Positions 42,342-50,807 of a stretch of DNA of 64,000 nucleotides are shown here, one piece after another (the stretch's first letter is position 1; every line of letters starts with the position of its first letter). Source of the stretch: Streptomyces griseosporeus (lineage in GTDB: Bacteria > Actinomycetota > Actinomycetes > Streptomycetales > Streptomycetaceae). The stretch is taken from assembly GCF_014656055.1 (NCBI RefSeq), contig NZ_BNBR01000005.1, positions 672,939 through 736,938 on the forward strand, written 5' to 3'. The notes under the pieces were generated by a model. It was not told where the DNA came from. It saw only the letters and a list, made by a program, of their open reading frames with translations, and ran no database searches. The translations under genes were made by a program, and so were the position numbers.

Positions 42342-43504
42342 CGCCCCACGAAGTCCGCGACCGCCGCCCGGACATCGGCGGCGGTCCACTCCAGGCCGGC
42401 GGCCCGGATGCCGACCTCGGTGAAGGAAAGCCCCGGCCCGCCCCGCGACCAGGCGCCCGCGAACAGCAGCGTCCCGGTCTCCTCGGCCTGGCGCACCGCG
42501 GCCTCCTCCAGGACGTCGGCGTCGTACGGCAGCCACACCTGGAACTCGTGGGTGTGCGGCACCCGCGGGTGCACGCGCGCCCACGCCGGGCCCGCCTCGG
42601 CGAACCCCTCGCGCAGCGCGGCGGCCACCACGCGCGCGTGGGCGACGTACTCCGGCAGCCGGGGCAGTTCGCGCTCCAGCCCGATCAGCGCCGACAGCAC
42701 CGTGGGGAACTGCTGGAAGACCATGCCGCCGTACCGGTGCCGCCAGGCCTTCGCCTCCTCCACCAGCGTCCTCGGACCGGCGAGCGCGGCGCCGCCGAAG
42801 CCGCCGAGGGACTTGTAGAACGACACGTAGACGCTGTCCGCCAGGCCCGCGATCTCGTCCAGGGGGCGGCCGAAGTGCGTGGTCGTCCCCCACAGGCGCG
42901 CGCCGTCGAAGTGCACCACCGCATCGCGCTCCCGCGCCGCCTCCACCACCTCGGTGAGCTCCTCCCAGGAGGGCAGCACGAAACCGGCGTCCCTGAGGGG
43001 TAGTTCCAGCATCAGCGCGCCGAAGGGCTCCTCGAAGGACCGCACCTCCTCGGCCGTCGGCAGCCGCGGCTCGCTCGTCACGCGCACCGGGCGCAGGCCG
43101 CTGACCGTGCTGAACGCGTCCCGTTCGTGCACCTCCGGGTGGGCCAGCGCGTGCAGCGCGACCACCGGGTTGCCGGTGCGGCCCGCCCAGCAGCGCAGCG
43201 CGATCTGCTGCGCCATGGTGCCGGTCGGGAAGAACGCGGCCGCCTCCGTGCCCAGCAGCGCGGCGACGCGCTCCTCCAGGGTCTCGACGATCCGGTTGCC
43301 GTACATGTCCGGCGGCTGGTCCAGGTCGTACACCTGGGGTGCCGCCTCCTGGAGCAGCTCCAGCCGCTCGCGGACGGTGCCGCGGAAGCCGCCGCGGGTC
43401 AGTGCGCGCCGCGCCTGCTGGTAGGCGGCCCACCGCCGCTCCTGCAAGGTCTTGTCCGCCGTCCGCCCCGCGGGGTCGCCGCCGTGGTCCTCGGTGTCGC
43501 TCAT
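42320..43504 (-). CDS. PLP-dependent beta-eliminating lyase (threonine aldolase-like)
   Basis: From ATG 43504 the enzyme has 394 residues; ATG 43519 is an alternative. Fold-type I features are PTGTMAQQIALRCWA, ALAHPEVHE, VVHFDGARLWG and the PLP lysine in VYVSFYKSLGGFGGAAL. It belongs to the beta_elim_lyase/threonine aldolase family, which cleaves threonine to glycine and acetaldehyde. The 60-residue N-terminal extension is longer than usual. The C-terminal codons are within a tandem repeat. Confidence 0.87.
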   Translation of the reverse strand: MSDTEDHGGDPAGRTADKTLQERRWAAYQQARRALTRGGFRGTVRERLELLQEAAPQVYDLDQPPDMYGNRIVETLEERVAALLGTEAAAFFPTGTMAQQIALRCWAGRTGNPVVALHALAHPEVHERDAFSTVSGLRPVRVTSEPRLPTAEEVRSFEEPFGALMLELPLRDAGFVLPSWEELTEVVEAARERDAVVHFDGARLWGTTTHFGRPLDEIAGLADSVYVSFYKSLGGFGGAALAGPRTLVEEAKAWRHRYGGMVFQQFPTVLSALIGLERELPRLPEYVAHARVVAAALREGFAEAGPAWARVHPRVPHTHEFQVWLPYDADVLEEAAVRQAEETGTLLFAGAWSRGGPGLSFTEVGIRAAGLEWTAADVRAAVADFVGRLPADSR

Positions 43505-43686
43505 GCGGCGGATCATGCCGTGTGCCGTGCGGCGCGGGCACCCGGGTTTCCGATCCCGGGCCGTACGCCCGGACGTGCGAAAGCCCACAGCCTGTGGACA
43601 ACCGGACGCCGCCCTGACCGATAGCGTTAACATGACGAGAAATCGTCCGGTACCCCGAGCGGACTGGAACGGAAGGCCGCCGACGC

Positions 43687-44646
43687 GTGAGTACAAGCCA
43701 ACAGCCAGATCCCAGGGACCGCCCCGCGCGGCTCACCGTCGGCGTCGTCGGCGCCGGACGTGTGGGCCCCGCGCTCGCCGCGTCCCTCCAGCTCGCCGGG
43801 CACCGCCCGGTCGCCGTCTCGGGGGTCTCGGACGCCTCGCGGCGACGCGCCGCGCAGATGCTGCCCGACGTGCCGCTCGTGCCCCCCGCCGAGGTGCTCC
43901 AGCGCGCGGATCTGGTCCTGCTGACCGTCCCCGACGACGCGCTGCCCGGCCTGGTCGCGGGCCTCGCCGAGACCGGCGCCGTACGCCCCGGGCAACTGCT
44001 CGTGCACACCTCCGGGCGGTACGGCGCACGCGTCCTCGACCCCGCCGTGCGCGCGGGCGCGCTGCCGCTCGCGCTGCACCCGGCGATGACCTTCACCGGC
44101 ACCCCCGTCGACGTGCAGCGCCTGGCCGGCTGCTCCTTCGGCGTCACCGCGCCCGAGGAGCTGCGGCTGGCCGCGGAGGCCCTCGTCATCGAGATGGGCG
44201 GCGAGCCCGAGTGGATCGCCGAGGAGCGCCGCCCGCTCTACCACGCGGCGCTCGCCCTCGGCGCGAACCACCTGGTCACCCTGGTCGCGCAGTCGATGGA
44301 GCTGCTGCGCGAGGCCGGCGTCGAGGCCCCCGACCGGATGCTCGGCCCGCTCCTCGGCGCCGCCCTCGACAACGCCCTGCGCTCCGGCGACGCCGCCCTG
44401 ACCGGCCCCGTGGCGCGCGGCGACGCGGGCACGGTCGCCGCCCATGTCGAGCAGCTGCGCAGGCACTCGCCGCAGACCGTCGCCGGATACCTGGCGATGG
44501 CACGCGCGACCGCCGACCGGGCACTCGCCCACGGACTGCTGAAGCCGGAACTCGCCGAGGACCTGCTGGGCGTCCTCGCCGACGGGACCGGAAGCGGCAC
44601 CTCTGCAACCGACGGCAGCGACGGCACCGAAGGGGATGCCCGATGA
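43687..44646 (+). CDS. Rossmann/DUF2520 oxidoreductase, candidate ketopantoate reductase
   Basis: The protein has 319 residues. The NAD(P)-binding motif VGVVGAGRVGPALAASLQLAGH lies near 18-39, and DUF2520 occupies about 150-285, including LYHAALALGANHLVTLVAQ. The gene overlaps panC (ATGA) and heads the pantothenate/NAD operon. PanG, a ketopantoate reductase unrelated to PanE, belongs to this DUF2520 type as I recall. Activity on ketopantoate is therefore plausible but not shown. TAGCGT at 43622 may be the -10; GGAACGGAAGG precedes the GTG. Confidence 0.88.
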   Translation: MSTSQQPDPRDRPARLTVGVVGAGRVGPALAASLQLAGHRPVAVSGVSDASRRRAAQMLPDVPLVPPAEVLQRADLVLLTVPDDALPGLVAGLAETGAVRPGQLLVHTSGRYGARVLDPAVRAGALPLALHPAMTFTGTPVDVQRLAGCSFGVTAPEELRLAAEALVIEMGGEPEWIAEERRPLYHAALALGANHLVTLVAQSMELLREAGVEAPDRMLGPLLGAALDNALRSGDAALTGPVARGDAGTVAAHVEQLRRHSPQTVAGYLAMARATADRALAHGLLKPELAEDLLGVLADGTGSGTSATDGSDGTEGDAR

Positions 44647-45635
44647 CCACCACCCTGCTGCGCACCACCGGCGAACTCCACGCACGCGCGCGTACCGGCC
44701 GCCGTGCCGTCGTGATGACCATGGGCGCCCTGCACGAGGGCCACGCCACCCTGGTCCGCACCGCGCGCGAGATCGCCGGCCCGGACGGCGAGGTCGTCGT
44801 CACCGTCTTCGTCAACCCCCTGCAGTTCGGCAAGGGCGAGGACCTGGACCGCTACCCGCGCACCCTGGACGCCGACCTGAAGGTCGCCGAGCAGGCCGGC
44901 GCCGACGTCGTCTTCGCCCCCGCCGTGGACGAGGTCTACCCGGGCGGCGAACCCCAGGTCCGGATCAGCGCGGGCCCCATGGGCGAGCGGCTGGAGGGCG
45001 CCTCCCGCCCCGGCCACTTCGACGGCATGCTCACCGTCGTCGCCAAGCTGCTCCACCTCACCCGTCCCGACGTGGCGCTCTACGGCCAGAAGGACGCCCA
45101 GCAGCTGGCGCTGATCCGCCGCATGGTGCGGGACCTGAACTTCGGCGTCGAGATCGTCGGCGTGCCCACCGTGCGCGAGGCCGACGGGCTGGCCCTGTCC
45201 AGCCGCAACCGCTACCTGTCCCCGCAGGAGCGGCGCACCGCGCTCGCCCTGTCCCGCGCCCTGTTCGCCGGCCGCGACCGGCACGCGGCGCAGGAGGCGC
45301 TCGCCGCACGCGCGCGTGAGGTGCCCGCCACGCACGCGCGTGCCGAGGCCCTGAGCGCCATCGGGGAGTCCCGCGCCGCCGCCGACGCCCACGCCGTCGC
45401 CAAGGCCTCCCCGGGCGGCCCCGCGGCCGTACGCGCCGCCGCGCGGGCCGTCCTCGACGAGGCGGCCCGCCTGGACCCGCCGCTCGAACTGGACTACCTC
45501 GCCCTCGTCGACCCGTCCGACTTCACCGAGATCGGGGCCGACTTCACCGGCGAGGCCGTCCTCGCCGTCGCCGCCCGGGTCGGCACGACCCGGCTGATCG
45601 ACAACCTTCCCCTCACCTTCGGAGCCGCCTCGTGA
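44643..45635 (+). CDS. panC: Pantothenate synthetase
   Basis: The enzyme has 330 residues. MTMGALHEGHATLV holds the HxGH nucleotide-binding motif. PLQFGKGEDLDRYPRT, LYGQKDAQQLALIRRMVRDL and LSSRNRYLSPQE are conserved. It joins pantoate and beta-alanine using ATP. An Ala-rich insertion (about 215-265) makes it somewhat longer than the usual 280-310 residues. The start overlaps the DUF2520 stop, and its stop overlaps the nadB start. Confidence 0.96.
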   Translation: MTTTLLRTTGELHARARTGRRAVVMTMGALHEGHATLVRTAREIAGPDGEVVVTVFVNPLQFGKGEDLDRYPRTLDADLKVAEQAGADVVFAPAVDEVYPGGEPQVRISAGPMGERLEGASRPGHFDGMLTVVAKLLHLTRPDVALYGQKDAQQLALIRRMVRDLNFGVEIVGVPTVREADGLALSSRNRYLSPQERRTALALSRALFAGRDRHAAQEALAARAREVPATHARAEALSAIGESRAAADAHAVAKASPGGPAAVRAAARAVLDEAARLDPPLELDYLALVDPSDFTEIGADFTGEAVLAVAARVGTTRLIDNLPLTFGAAS

Positions 45636-47344
45636 CCAGCACAGGCATACGACTGCACGCGCCCGCGCCCGGGTGGTCCATCGACGCCGACGTGGTGGTC
45701 GTCGGCTCCGGCGTCGCCGGCCTGACCGCGGCCCTGCGCTGCGAGGCGGCCGGCCTGAACACCGTCGTGGTCACCAAGGCCCGCCTCGACGACGGCTCCA
45801 CCCGCTGGGCGCAGGGCGGCATCGCCGCGGCCCTCGGCGAGGGCGACACCCCCGAGCAGCACCTGGACGACACGCTCGTCGCGGGCGCGGGCCTGTGCGA
45901 CACCGAGGCCGTGCGCACCCTCGTCACCGAGGGCCCCGGCGCCGTACGGCGGCTGATCGCGACCGGCGCCCACTTCGACGAGTCCTCCGAGGGCGGTCTC
46001 GCGCTCGGCCGCGAGGGCGGCCACCACCGGCGCCGTATCGCGCACGCGGGCGGTGACGCGACCGGCGCGGAGGTCTCCCGGGCGCTCGTCGAGGCGGTCC
46101 GCGCGCGCGGGCTGCGCACCATCGAGAACGCGCTCGTGCTGGACCTGCTCACCGACGCCGCCGGCCGCACCGCCGGCGTCACCCTGCACGTGATGGGCGA
46201 GGGCCAGCACGACGGCGTGGGCGCGGTGCACGCGCCCGCGGTCGTCCTCGCCACCGGCGGCATGGGCCAGGTCTTCTCCGCGACGACCAACCCGTCCGTG
46301 TCCACCGGCGACGGCGTGGCGCTCGCCCTGCGCGCCGGCGCGGAGGTCTCCGACCTGGAGTTCGTCCAGTTCCACCCGACGGTGCTCTTCCTCGGCCCCG
46401 AGGCCGAGGGCCAGCAGCCGCTCGTCTCCGAGGCGGTCCGCGGCGAGGGCGCCCACCTGGTCGACGCCGACGGCGTGCGCTTCATGCTCGGGCAGCACGA
46501 ACTGGCCGAGCTGGCGCCCCGCGACGTCGTCGCCAAGGGCATCCTGCGCCGCATGCAGGAGAAGGACGCCGAGCACATGTTCCTCGACGCCCGGCACTTC
46601 GGCGCCGAGATGTGGGAGCAGCGCTTCCCGACGATCCTCGCCGCCTGCCGCGCCCACGGCATCGACCCCGTCCACGAGCCGATCCCGATCGCCCCGGCCG
46701 CCCACTACGCCTCCGGCGGCGTCCGCACCGACTCCCACGGCCGTACGACGGTCCCGGGTCTGTACGCGTGCGGCGAGGTCGCCTGCACCGGCGTGCACGG
46801 CGCCAACCGGCTCGCCTCCAACTCCCTGCTGGAGGGCCTGGTCTACGCCGAGCGCATCGCCGCGGACATCGCGGCGGGCCGCACCGCCGAGGCCCTGCAC
46901 GCGCGCGTACCGGAGCCGGTGTCCCACCCGGAGCGCCCCGCGCACCCGCTGCTCGCGCCGGAGACCCGGTTCGCCGTCCAGCGGATCATGACCAACGGCG
47001 CGGGCGTGCTGCGCTCCGCCGAGTCCCTCCGCAAGGCCGCCGAGCAGCTCCAGCAGCTGCACGCCGAGGCGCGCGACGCGCTCGACGAGAACGGCAAGAC
47101 CGCCGAGCCGGGCGTGGACACCTGGGAGGCCACCAACCTGATGTGCGTGGCCCGCGTCCTGGTCGCCGCCGCCCTGATGCGCGAGGAGACCCGCGGCTGC
47201 CACTGGCGCGAGGACCTGCCCGAGCGCGACGACGCCCACTGGCGCCGCCACATCGTCGTACGGCTGAATCCGGACCGCACCCTGGCCGTGCGCACCACGG
47301 ACACCGCAGACTTCCCCCCGACCCAGCGTCCCCAGGAGCAGTGA
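45632..47344 (+). CDS. nadB: L-aspartate oxidase
   Basis: The flavoprotein has 570 residues. The FAD motif is VVVGSGVAGLTAALRCE. Further landmarks are STRWAQGGIAAALGEGD, HRRRIAHAGGDATG, the ALRAGAEVSDLEFVQFHPT segment and ASGGVRTDSHGRTTVPGLYACGEVACTGVHGANRLASNSLLE. It oxidises aspartate to iminoaspartate, the first step of de novo NAD synthesis. GTG 45632 overlaps the panC stop. The quinolinate synthase gene nadA is not in this window. Confidence 0.96.
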   Translation: MTSTGIRLHAPAPGWSIDADVVVVGSGVAGLTAALRCEAAGLNTVVVTKARLDDGSTRWAQGGIAAALGEGDTPEQHLDDTLVAGAGLCDTEAVRTLVTEGPGAVRRLIATGAHFDESSEGGLALGREGGHHRRRIAHAGGDATGAEVSRALVEAVRARGLRTIENALVLDLLTDAAGRTAGVTLHVMGEGQHDGVGAVHAPAVVLATGGMGQVFSATTNPSVSTGDGVALALRAGAEVSDLEFVQFHPTVLFLGPEAEGQQPLVSEAVRGEGAHLVDADGVRFMLGQHELAELAPRDVVAKGILRRMQEKDAEHMFLDARHFGAEMWEQRFPTILAACRAHGIDPVHEPIPIAPAAHYASGGVRTDSHGRTTVPGLYACGEVACTGVHGANRLASNSLLEGLVYAERIAADIAAGRTAEALHARVPEPVSHPERPAHPLLAPETRFAVQRIMTNGAGVLRSAESLRKAAEQLQQLHAEARDALDENGKTAEPGVDTWEATNLMCVARVLVAAALMREETRGCHWREDLPERDDAHWRRHIVVRLNPDRTLAVRTTDTADFPPTQRPQEQ

Positions 47345-47349
47345 CTGAA

Positions 47350-48324
47350 GTGAGCAACGACCTTCCCCTCGTGCCCAGCGGCGGCTGCGGCGACGGCTGC
47401 GGCTGCGGTGCCGACGGCGACGAGGAATACCTGGAGTGCGGCCTCGACCCCGCGCTCGCGCAGCTCCTGGCCGACGCCGGCCTCGACCCCGTGGAGGTCG
47501 AGGACATCGCCAACGTGGCCATCCAGGAGGACCTGGACCACGGCGTGGACGTGACGACCGTCGCGACCATCCCGGAGGACGCCGTCGCCACCGCGGACTT
47601 CGTCGCCCGCGAGGCGGGCGTCGTGGCCGGGCTGCGGGTCGCCGAGGCGATCGTCTCCGTGGTGTGCACCGACGAGTTCGAGGTCGAGCGGCACGTGGAG
47701 GACGGCGACCGCGTCGAGGCCGGGCAGAAGCTGCTGTCGATCACCTCGCGCACCCGCGACCTGCTCACCGCCGAGCGCAGCGCGCTGAACGTCCTGTGCC
47801 GCCTGTCGGGCATCGCCACCGCCACGCGCGCGTGGGCGGACGCGCTGGAGGGCACGAAGGCGAAGGTCCGCGACACCCGCAAGACGACGCCGGGCCTGCG
47901 CTCGCTGGAGAAGTTCGCGGTGCGCTGCGGCGGCGGCGTCAACCACCGCATGTCGCTGTCGGACGCGGCCCTGGTCAAGGACAACCACGTGGTCGCCGCG
48001 GGCGGCGTCGCGCAGGCCTTCAAGGCCGTACGGGAGGCCTTCCCGGAGGTGCCGATCGAGGTCGAGGTGGACACGCTGCACCAGCTGCGCGAGGTCGTCG
48101 ACGCGGGCGCGGACCTGATCCTGCTGGACAACTTCACGCCGGACGAGTGCGCCGAGGCCGTCGGCATCGTCGGCGGCCGGGCCCTGCTGGAGGCCTCCGG
48201 CCGCCTCACGCTCGACACCGCGCGCGTATACGCCGAGACCGGCGTGGACTACCTCGCCGTAGGCGCCCTGACCCACTCGTCGCCGATCCTGGACATCGGC
48301 CTGGACCTGCGCGAGGCGGAGTAA
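47350..48324 (+). CDS. nadC: Nicotinate-nucleotide pyrophosphorylase (carboxylating)
   Basis: From GTG 47350 (AGGAG 11 nt upstream) the product has 324 residues; GTG 47341, overlapping the nadB stop, would add 3. The QPRTase core has DLDHGVDVTT, the VRDTRKTTPGLRSLEKFAVRCGGGVNHR active-site block and LLDNFTPDE. It converts quinolinate and PRPP to nicotinate mononucleotide. The N-terminal extension carries a cluster of cysteines (GGCGDGCGCGADGDEEYLECG, about 10-30) absent from most family members. It could bind metal. Confidence 0.95.
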   Translation: MSNDLPLVPSGGCGDGCGCGADGDEEYLECGLDPALAQLLADAGLDPVEVEDIANVAIQEDLDHGVDVTTVATIPEDAVATADFVAREAGVVAGLRVAEAIVSVVCTDEFEVERHVEDGDRVEAGQKLLSITSRTRDLLTAERSALNVLCRLSGIATATRAWADALEGTKAKVRDTRKTTPGLRSLEKFAVRCGGGVNHRMSLSDAALVKDNHVVAAGGVAQAFKAVREAFPEVPIEVEVDTLHQLREVVDAGADLILLDNFTPDECAEAVGIVGGRALLEASGRLTLDTARVYAETGVDYLAVGALTHSSPILDIGLDLREAE

Positions 48325-48329
48325 GGGCG

Positions 48330-49127
48330 ATGCTCCTCACGATCGACGTGGGCAACACGCACACCGTCCTGGGCCTCTTCGACGGCGAGGACATCGTCGA
48401 GCACTGGCGGATCTCCACCGACGCGCGGCGCACCGCCGACGAGCTGGCGGTCCTGCTCCAGGGCCTGATGGGCATGCACCCGCTGCTCGGCGACGAGCTG
48501 GGCGACGGCATCGACGGCATCGCCATCTGCGCGACCGTGCCGTCGGTGCTGCACGAGCTGCGCGAGGTGACCCGCCGCTACTACGGCGACGTGCCGGCCG
48601 TGCTGGTCGAGCCCGGCGTGAAGACGGGCGTGCCGATCCTGACCGACAACCCCAAGGAGGTCGGCGCCGACCGCATCATCAACGCGGTCGCGGCGGTCGA
48701 CCTCTACGGCGGTCCGGCGATCGTCGTGGACTTCGGTACGGCGACGACGTTCGACGCGGTCTCCGCGCGCGGGGAGTACGTCGGCGGGGTCATCGCGCCC
48801 GGCATCGAGATCTCGGTGGAGGCGCTGGGCGTCAAGGGCGCCCAGCTGCGGAAGATCGAGGTGGCGCGGCCGCGGAGCGTGATCGGCAAGAACACGGTCG
48901 AGGCGATGCAGGCCGGCATCGTGTACGGCTTCGCCGGGCAGGTCGACGGCGTGGTCAGCCGGATGGCGCGCGAGCTGGCGGACGACCCGGACGACGTGAC
49001 GGTGATCGCGACGGGCGGACTGGCGCCGATGGTGCTGGGCGAGTCGTCGGTGATCGACGAGCACGAGCCGTGGCTGACGCTGATCGGGCTGCGGCTGGTG
49101 TACGAGCGGAACGTGTCGCGGATGTGA
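48330..49127 (+). CDS. coaX: Type III pantothenate kinase
   Basis: The enzyme has 265 residues. Motifs are MLLTIDVGNTHTVLGLFDG (phosphate-1), NPKEVGADRIINAVAA, and VVDFGTATTFDAVSARGEYVGGVIAPG. CoaX phosphorylates pantothenate using ATP and a monovalent cation. It starts 5 bp after nadC, with GGGCG upstream, completing the cofactor operon that links pantothenate and NAD synthesis. A hairpin follows the stop. Confidence 0.96.
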   Translation: MLLTIDVGNTHTVLGLFDGEDIVEHWRISTDARRTADELAVLLQGLMGMHPLLGDELGDGIDGIAICATVPSVLHELREVTRRYYGDVPAVLVEPGVKTGVPILTDNPKEVGADRIINAVAAVDLYGGPAIVVDFGTATTFDAVSARGEYVGGVIAPGIEISVEALGVKGAQLRKIEVARPRSVIGKNTVEAMQAGIVYGFAGQVDGVVSRMARELADDPDDVTVIATGGLAPMVLGESSVIDEHEPWLTLIGLRLVYERNVSRM

Positions 49128-49130
49128 GCC

Positions 49131-49152
49131 CGCCCGGGGCCGCGGCCGGGCG
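49131..49152 (+). terminator. Hairpin after coaX
   Basis: CGCCCGG (49131-49137) pairs with CCGGGCG (49146-49152), just after the coaX stop, ending the operon. Confidence 0.5.
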
Positions 49153-49272
49153 AGAGTGGGTCGCGGGCCGCGGCGCCGGTGAATGCCCGGCGTGCTGCCG
49201 GGCGGGTGGTCGGGGCGTGGCGCAGCCGTACCTTGTGTCGGTTTTGTCTGATTAGCGCGTATGGTCGCGTGC

Positions 49273-49986
49273 ATGCCCACGCCATACGGATCCCGCGGCG
49301 GCATGGCGTTCGGCGTGGAGGAGCTGCGTGTGCTCCGCCGCGCCCTCGCCCTCGCCCTTCACCCCGGTACCGCCTCAGCCGAGGACGTCCAGGACTGCCT
49401 CAGGCTCGCCGAGTCGCTCGACGAGGCGGTGCGGGAAGGGGCCAGGATGCGCGCCTTCCTGGTGGCCGACCTCGGCCGCTACCGCGCCGCCCTGCCCGGC
49501 ACCGCCGCCGGTTACCTCACACTCCTTCAGGAGGCGCTGGGCGCCGGATACCGGCCGGTCGCGGACGACCTCGCCGCGCTGCGGGCGCTGCGCGGCAACC
49601 CCACCGCGGCCGCCCTCCTCGACCGCTGCCAGATCCTCGCCGAACAGGACGTACGCGCGCGCCTGGCCCGCGGCGCGGCCCGCACCGCACCGGACGCGGC
49701 CGAGGCGGCTCCGGGAGCCCCGCGCGCGGTCCCGTTCGTGCCCGCCTCGCGCACCCGCCTGCTGGCCCTCCCCGGCGGCCTCGCGGCCGACCGGCCCGAC
49801 CGGGACCGCGGCCCCGAGCGACAGCCGGCCGACAAGCCCGGCCCCGTACCCGCGCCCGCTCCCGCCCCCGCCGCGCCGAAGCCCGCGCCCGCCCGGCGGC
49901 CCGTGCCCACCCCCGGCGAGGTCTTCCCGCGCCGCAAGCCGGCCCCGCCGCCGGCGCAGCCGTCCGAGCGGCGCGCCGCGGGCTGA
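49273..49986 (+). CDS. Conserved-looking actinobacterial protein of unknown function
   Basis: From ATG 49273 the product has 237 residues; ATG 49261 would add 4. TATGGT (49260-49265) lies 7 nt before ATG 49273, fitting a leaderless transcript and favouring the shorter start. The first 125 residues are helical (MAFGVEELRVLRRALALALHPG, then VQDCLRLAESLDEAVREGARMRAFLVADLGRYRAAL). The rest is Pro/Ala-rich and disordered. No family was recognised. Confidence 0.72.
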   Translation: MPTPYGSRGGMAFGVEELRVLRRALALALHPGTASAEDVQDCLRLAESLDEAVREGARMRAFLVADLGRYRAALPGTAAGYLTLLQEALGAGYRPVADDLAALRALRGNPTAAALLDRCQILAEQDVRARLARGAARTAPDAAEAAPGAPRAVPFVPASRTRLLALPGGLAADRPDRDRGPERQPADKPGPVPAPAPAPAAPKPAPARRPVPTPGEVFPRRKPAPPPAQPSERRAAG

Positions 49987-50046
49987 AACGCCCACCCCGC
50001 CCCACCCCGCACGAAATCCCCCGCCCCGCGTGGCTACTCTTGAGCC

Positions 50047-50226
50047 ATGGACTACGTCTCCGCGCTCGTGCCCCCCGTCGTCATGGCCGTCTTCTTCGTC
50101 GGCGTGATCCGGGTGATCGTGAAGACCCAGGGCGGGGCCAACAAGGCCAAGGAGGACGCGGCGGTCGACGCCGCGCTCGCCCGCGCCGAGGGCACCCGCC
50201 AGGCCACCGCCGGCACCGACGCCTGA
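50047..50226 (+). CDS. Small single-pass membrane protein
   Basis: A 59-residue frame, ATG 50047 to TGA 50226. Residues 5-25 (SALVPPVVMAVFFVGVIRVIV) form one membrane helix, followed by a charged cytoplasmic tail (KTQGGANKAKEDAAVDAALARAEG). TACTCT (50035-50040) lies exactly 6 nt upstream, giving a leaderless promoter. A strong terminator follows. The promoter and terminator on either side argue that this short gene is real. Function is unknown. Confidence 0.75.
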   Translation: MDYVSALVPPVVMAVFFVGVIRVIVKTQGGANKAKEDAAVDAALARAEGTRQATAGTDA

Positions 50227-50257
50227 CCCGGCGCCGGGGCCCAGGGCCGGTCTCGAA

Positions 50258-50287
50258 GGGCGTACGACGACGTCGTACGCCCTTTTT
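50258..50287 (+). terminator. Intrinsic terminator with T-run
   Basis: gggcgtacgacg and cgtcgtacgccc flank a single base, followed by ttttt. It lies 32 bp after the small membrane protein gene and is the clearest rho-independent terminator type. Confidence 0.85.
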
Positions 50288-50357
50288 GGTCCCATTTGGC
50301 ACTGAACGTGCACGTCCGGCACGCCAATGCCGACTTCTCCCAGTACTGTGCTGAGGT

Positions 50358-50798
50358 GTGCCTCGCCCATTGGGAGAACTCGAAGACGCGGTCATGACGC
50401 GGGTGTGGAAGTGGAACCGCCCCGTCACCGTTCGAGAAGTCCTGGAAGACCTTCAGCAGGAACGGTCGATCGCCTACACCACGGTCATGACCGTTTTGGA
50501 CAATCTCCATCAGAAGGGCTGGGTCCGCCGCGAGGCCGAAGGCAGGGCCTATCGATATGAGGCCGTCTCCACCAGGGCCGCCTACGCGGCCGCGCTGATG
50601 AACGACGCCTGGGCGCAGAGCGACAACCCCGCCGCCGCTCTCGTCGCCTTCTTCGGCATGATGAGCGAGGAACAGCGGCAGGCCCTGCGCGACGCACTGC
50701 GCATCGTCGGCGACGGCGAAACGACACCCGAACCTGCACCCGCCGGGGAAGGCGCGGAGGAGAACCCCGGCTCGGCATCCGGGGGCGGCGGGCGATAG
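50358..50798 (+). CDS. BlaI/MecI/CopY family repressor
   Basis: The 146-residue protein has the BlaI winged helix: LGELEDAVMTRVWKWNRPVTVREVLEDL, then AYTTVMTVLDNLHQKGWVRREAEGRAYRYE. A helical dimerisation segment and a disordered acidic tail follow. No BlaR-type sensor-protease gene is adjacent. TACTGT (50344-50349) lies 8 nt before GTG, within CAGTACTG, a palindrome that could be part of an operator. Family members repress beta-lactamase, copper or membrane-stress genes; here the target may be itself and the following GNAT gene. Confidence 0.88.
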   Translation: MPRPLGELEDAVMTRVWKWNRPVTVREVLEDLQQERSIAYTTVMTVLDNLHQKGWVRREAEGRAYRYEAVSTRAAYAAALMNDAWAQSDNPAAALVAFFGMMSEEQRQALRDALRIVGDGETTPEPAPAGEGAEENPGSASGGGGR

Positions 50799-50807
50799 CG
50801 TCCGCTC

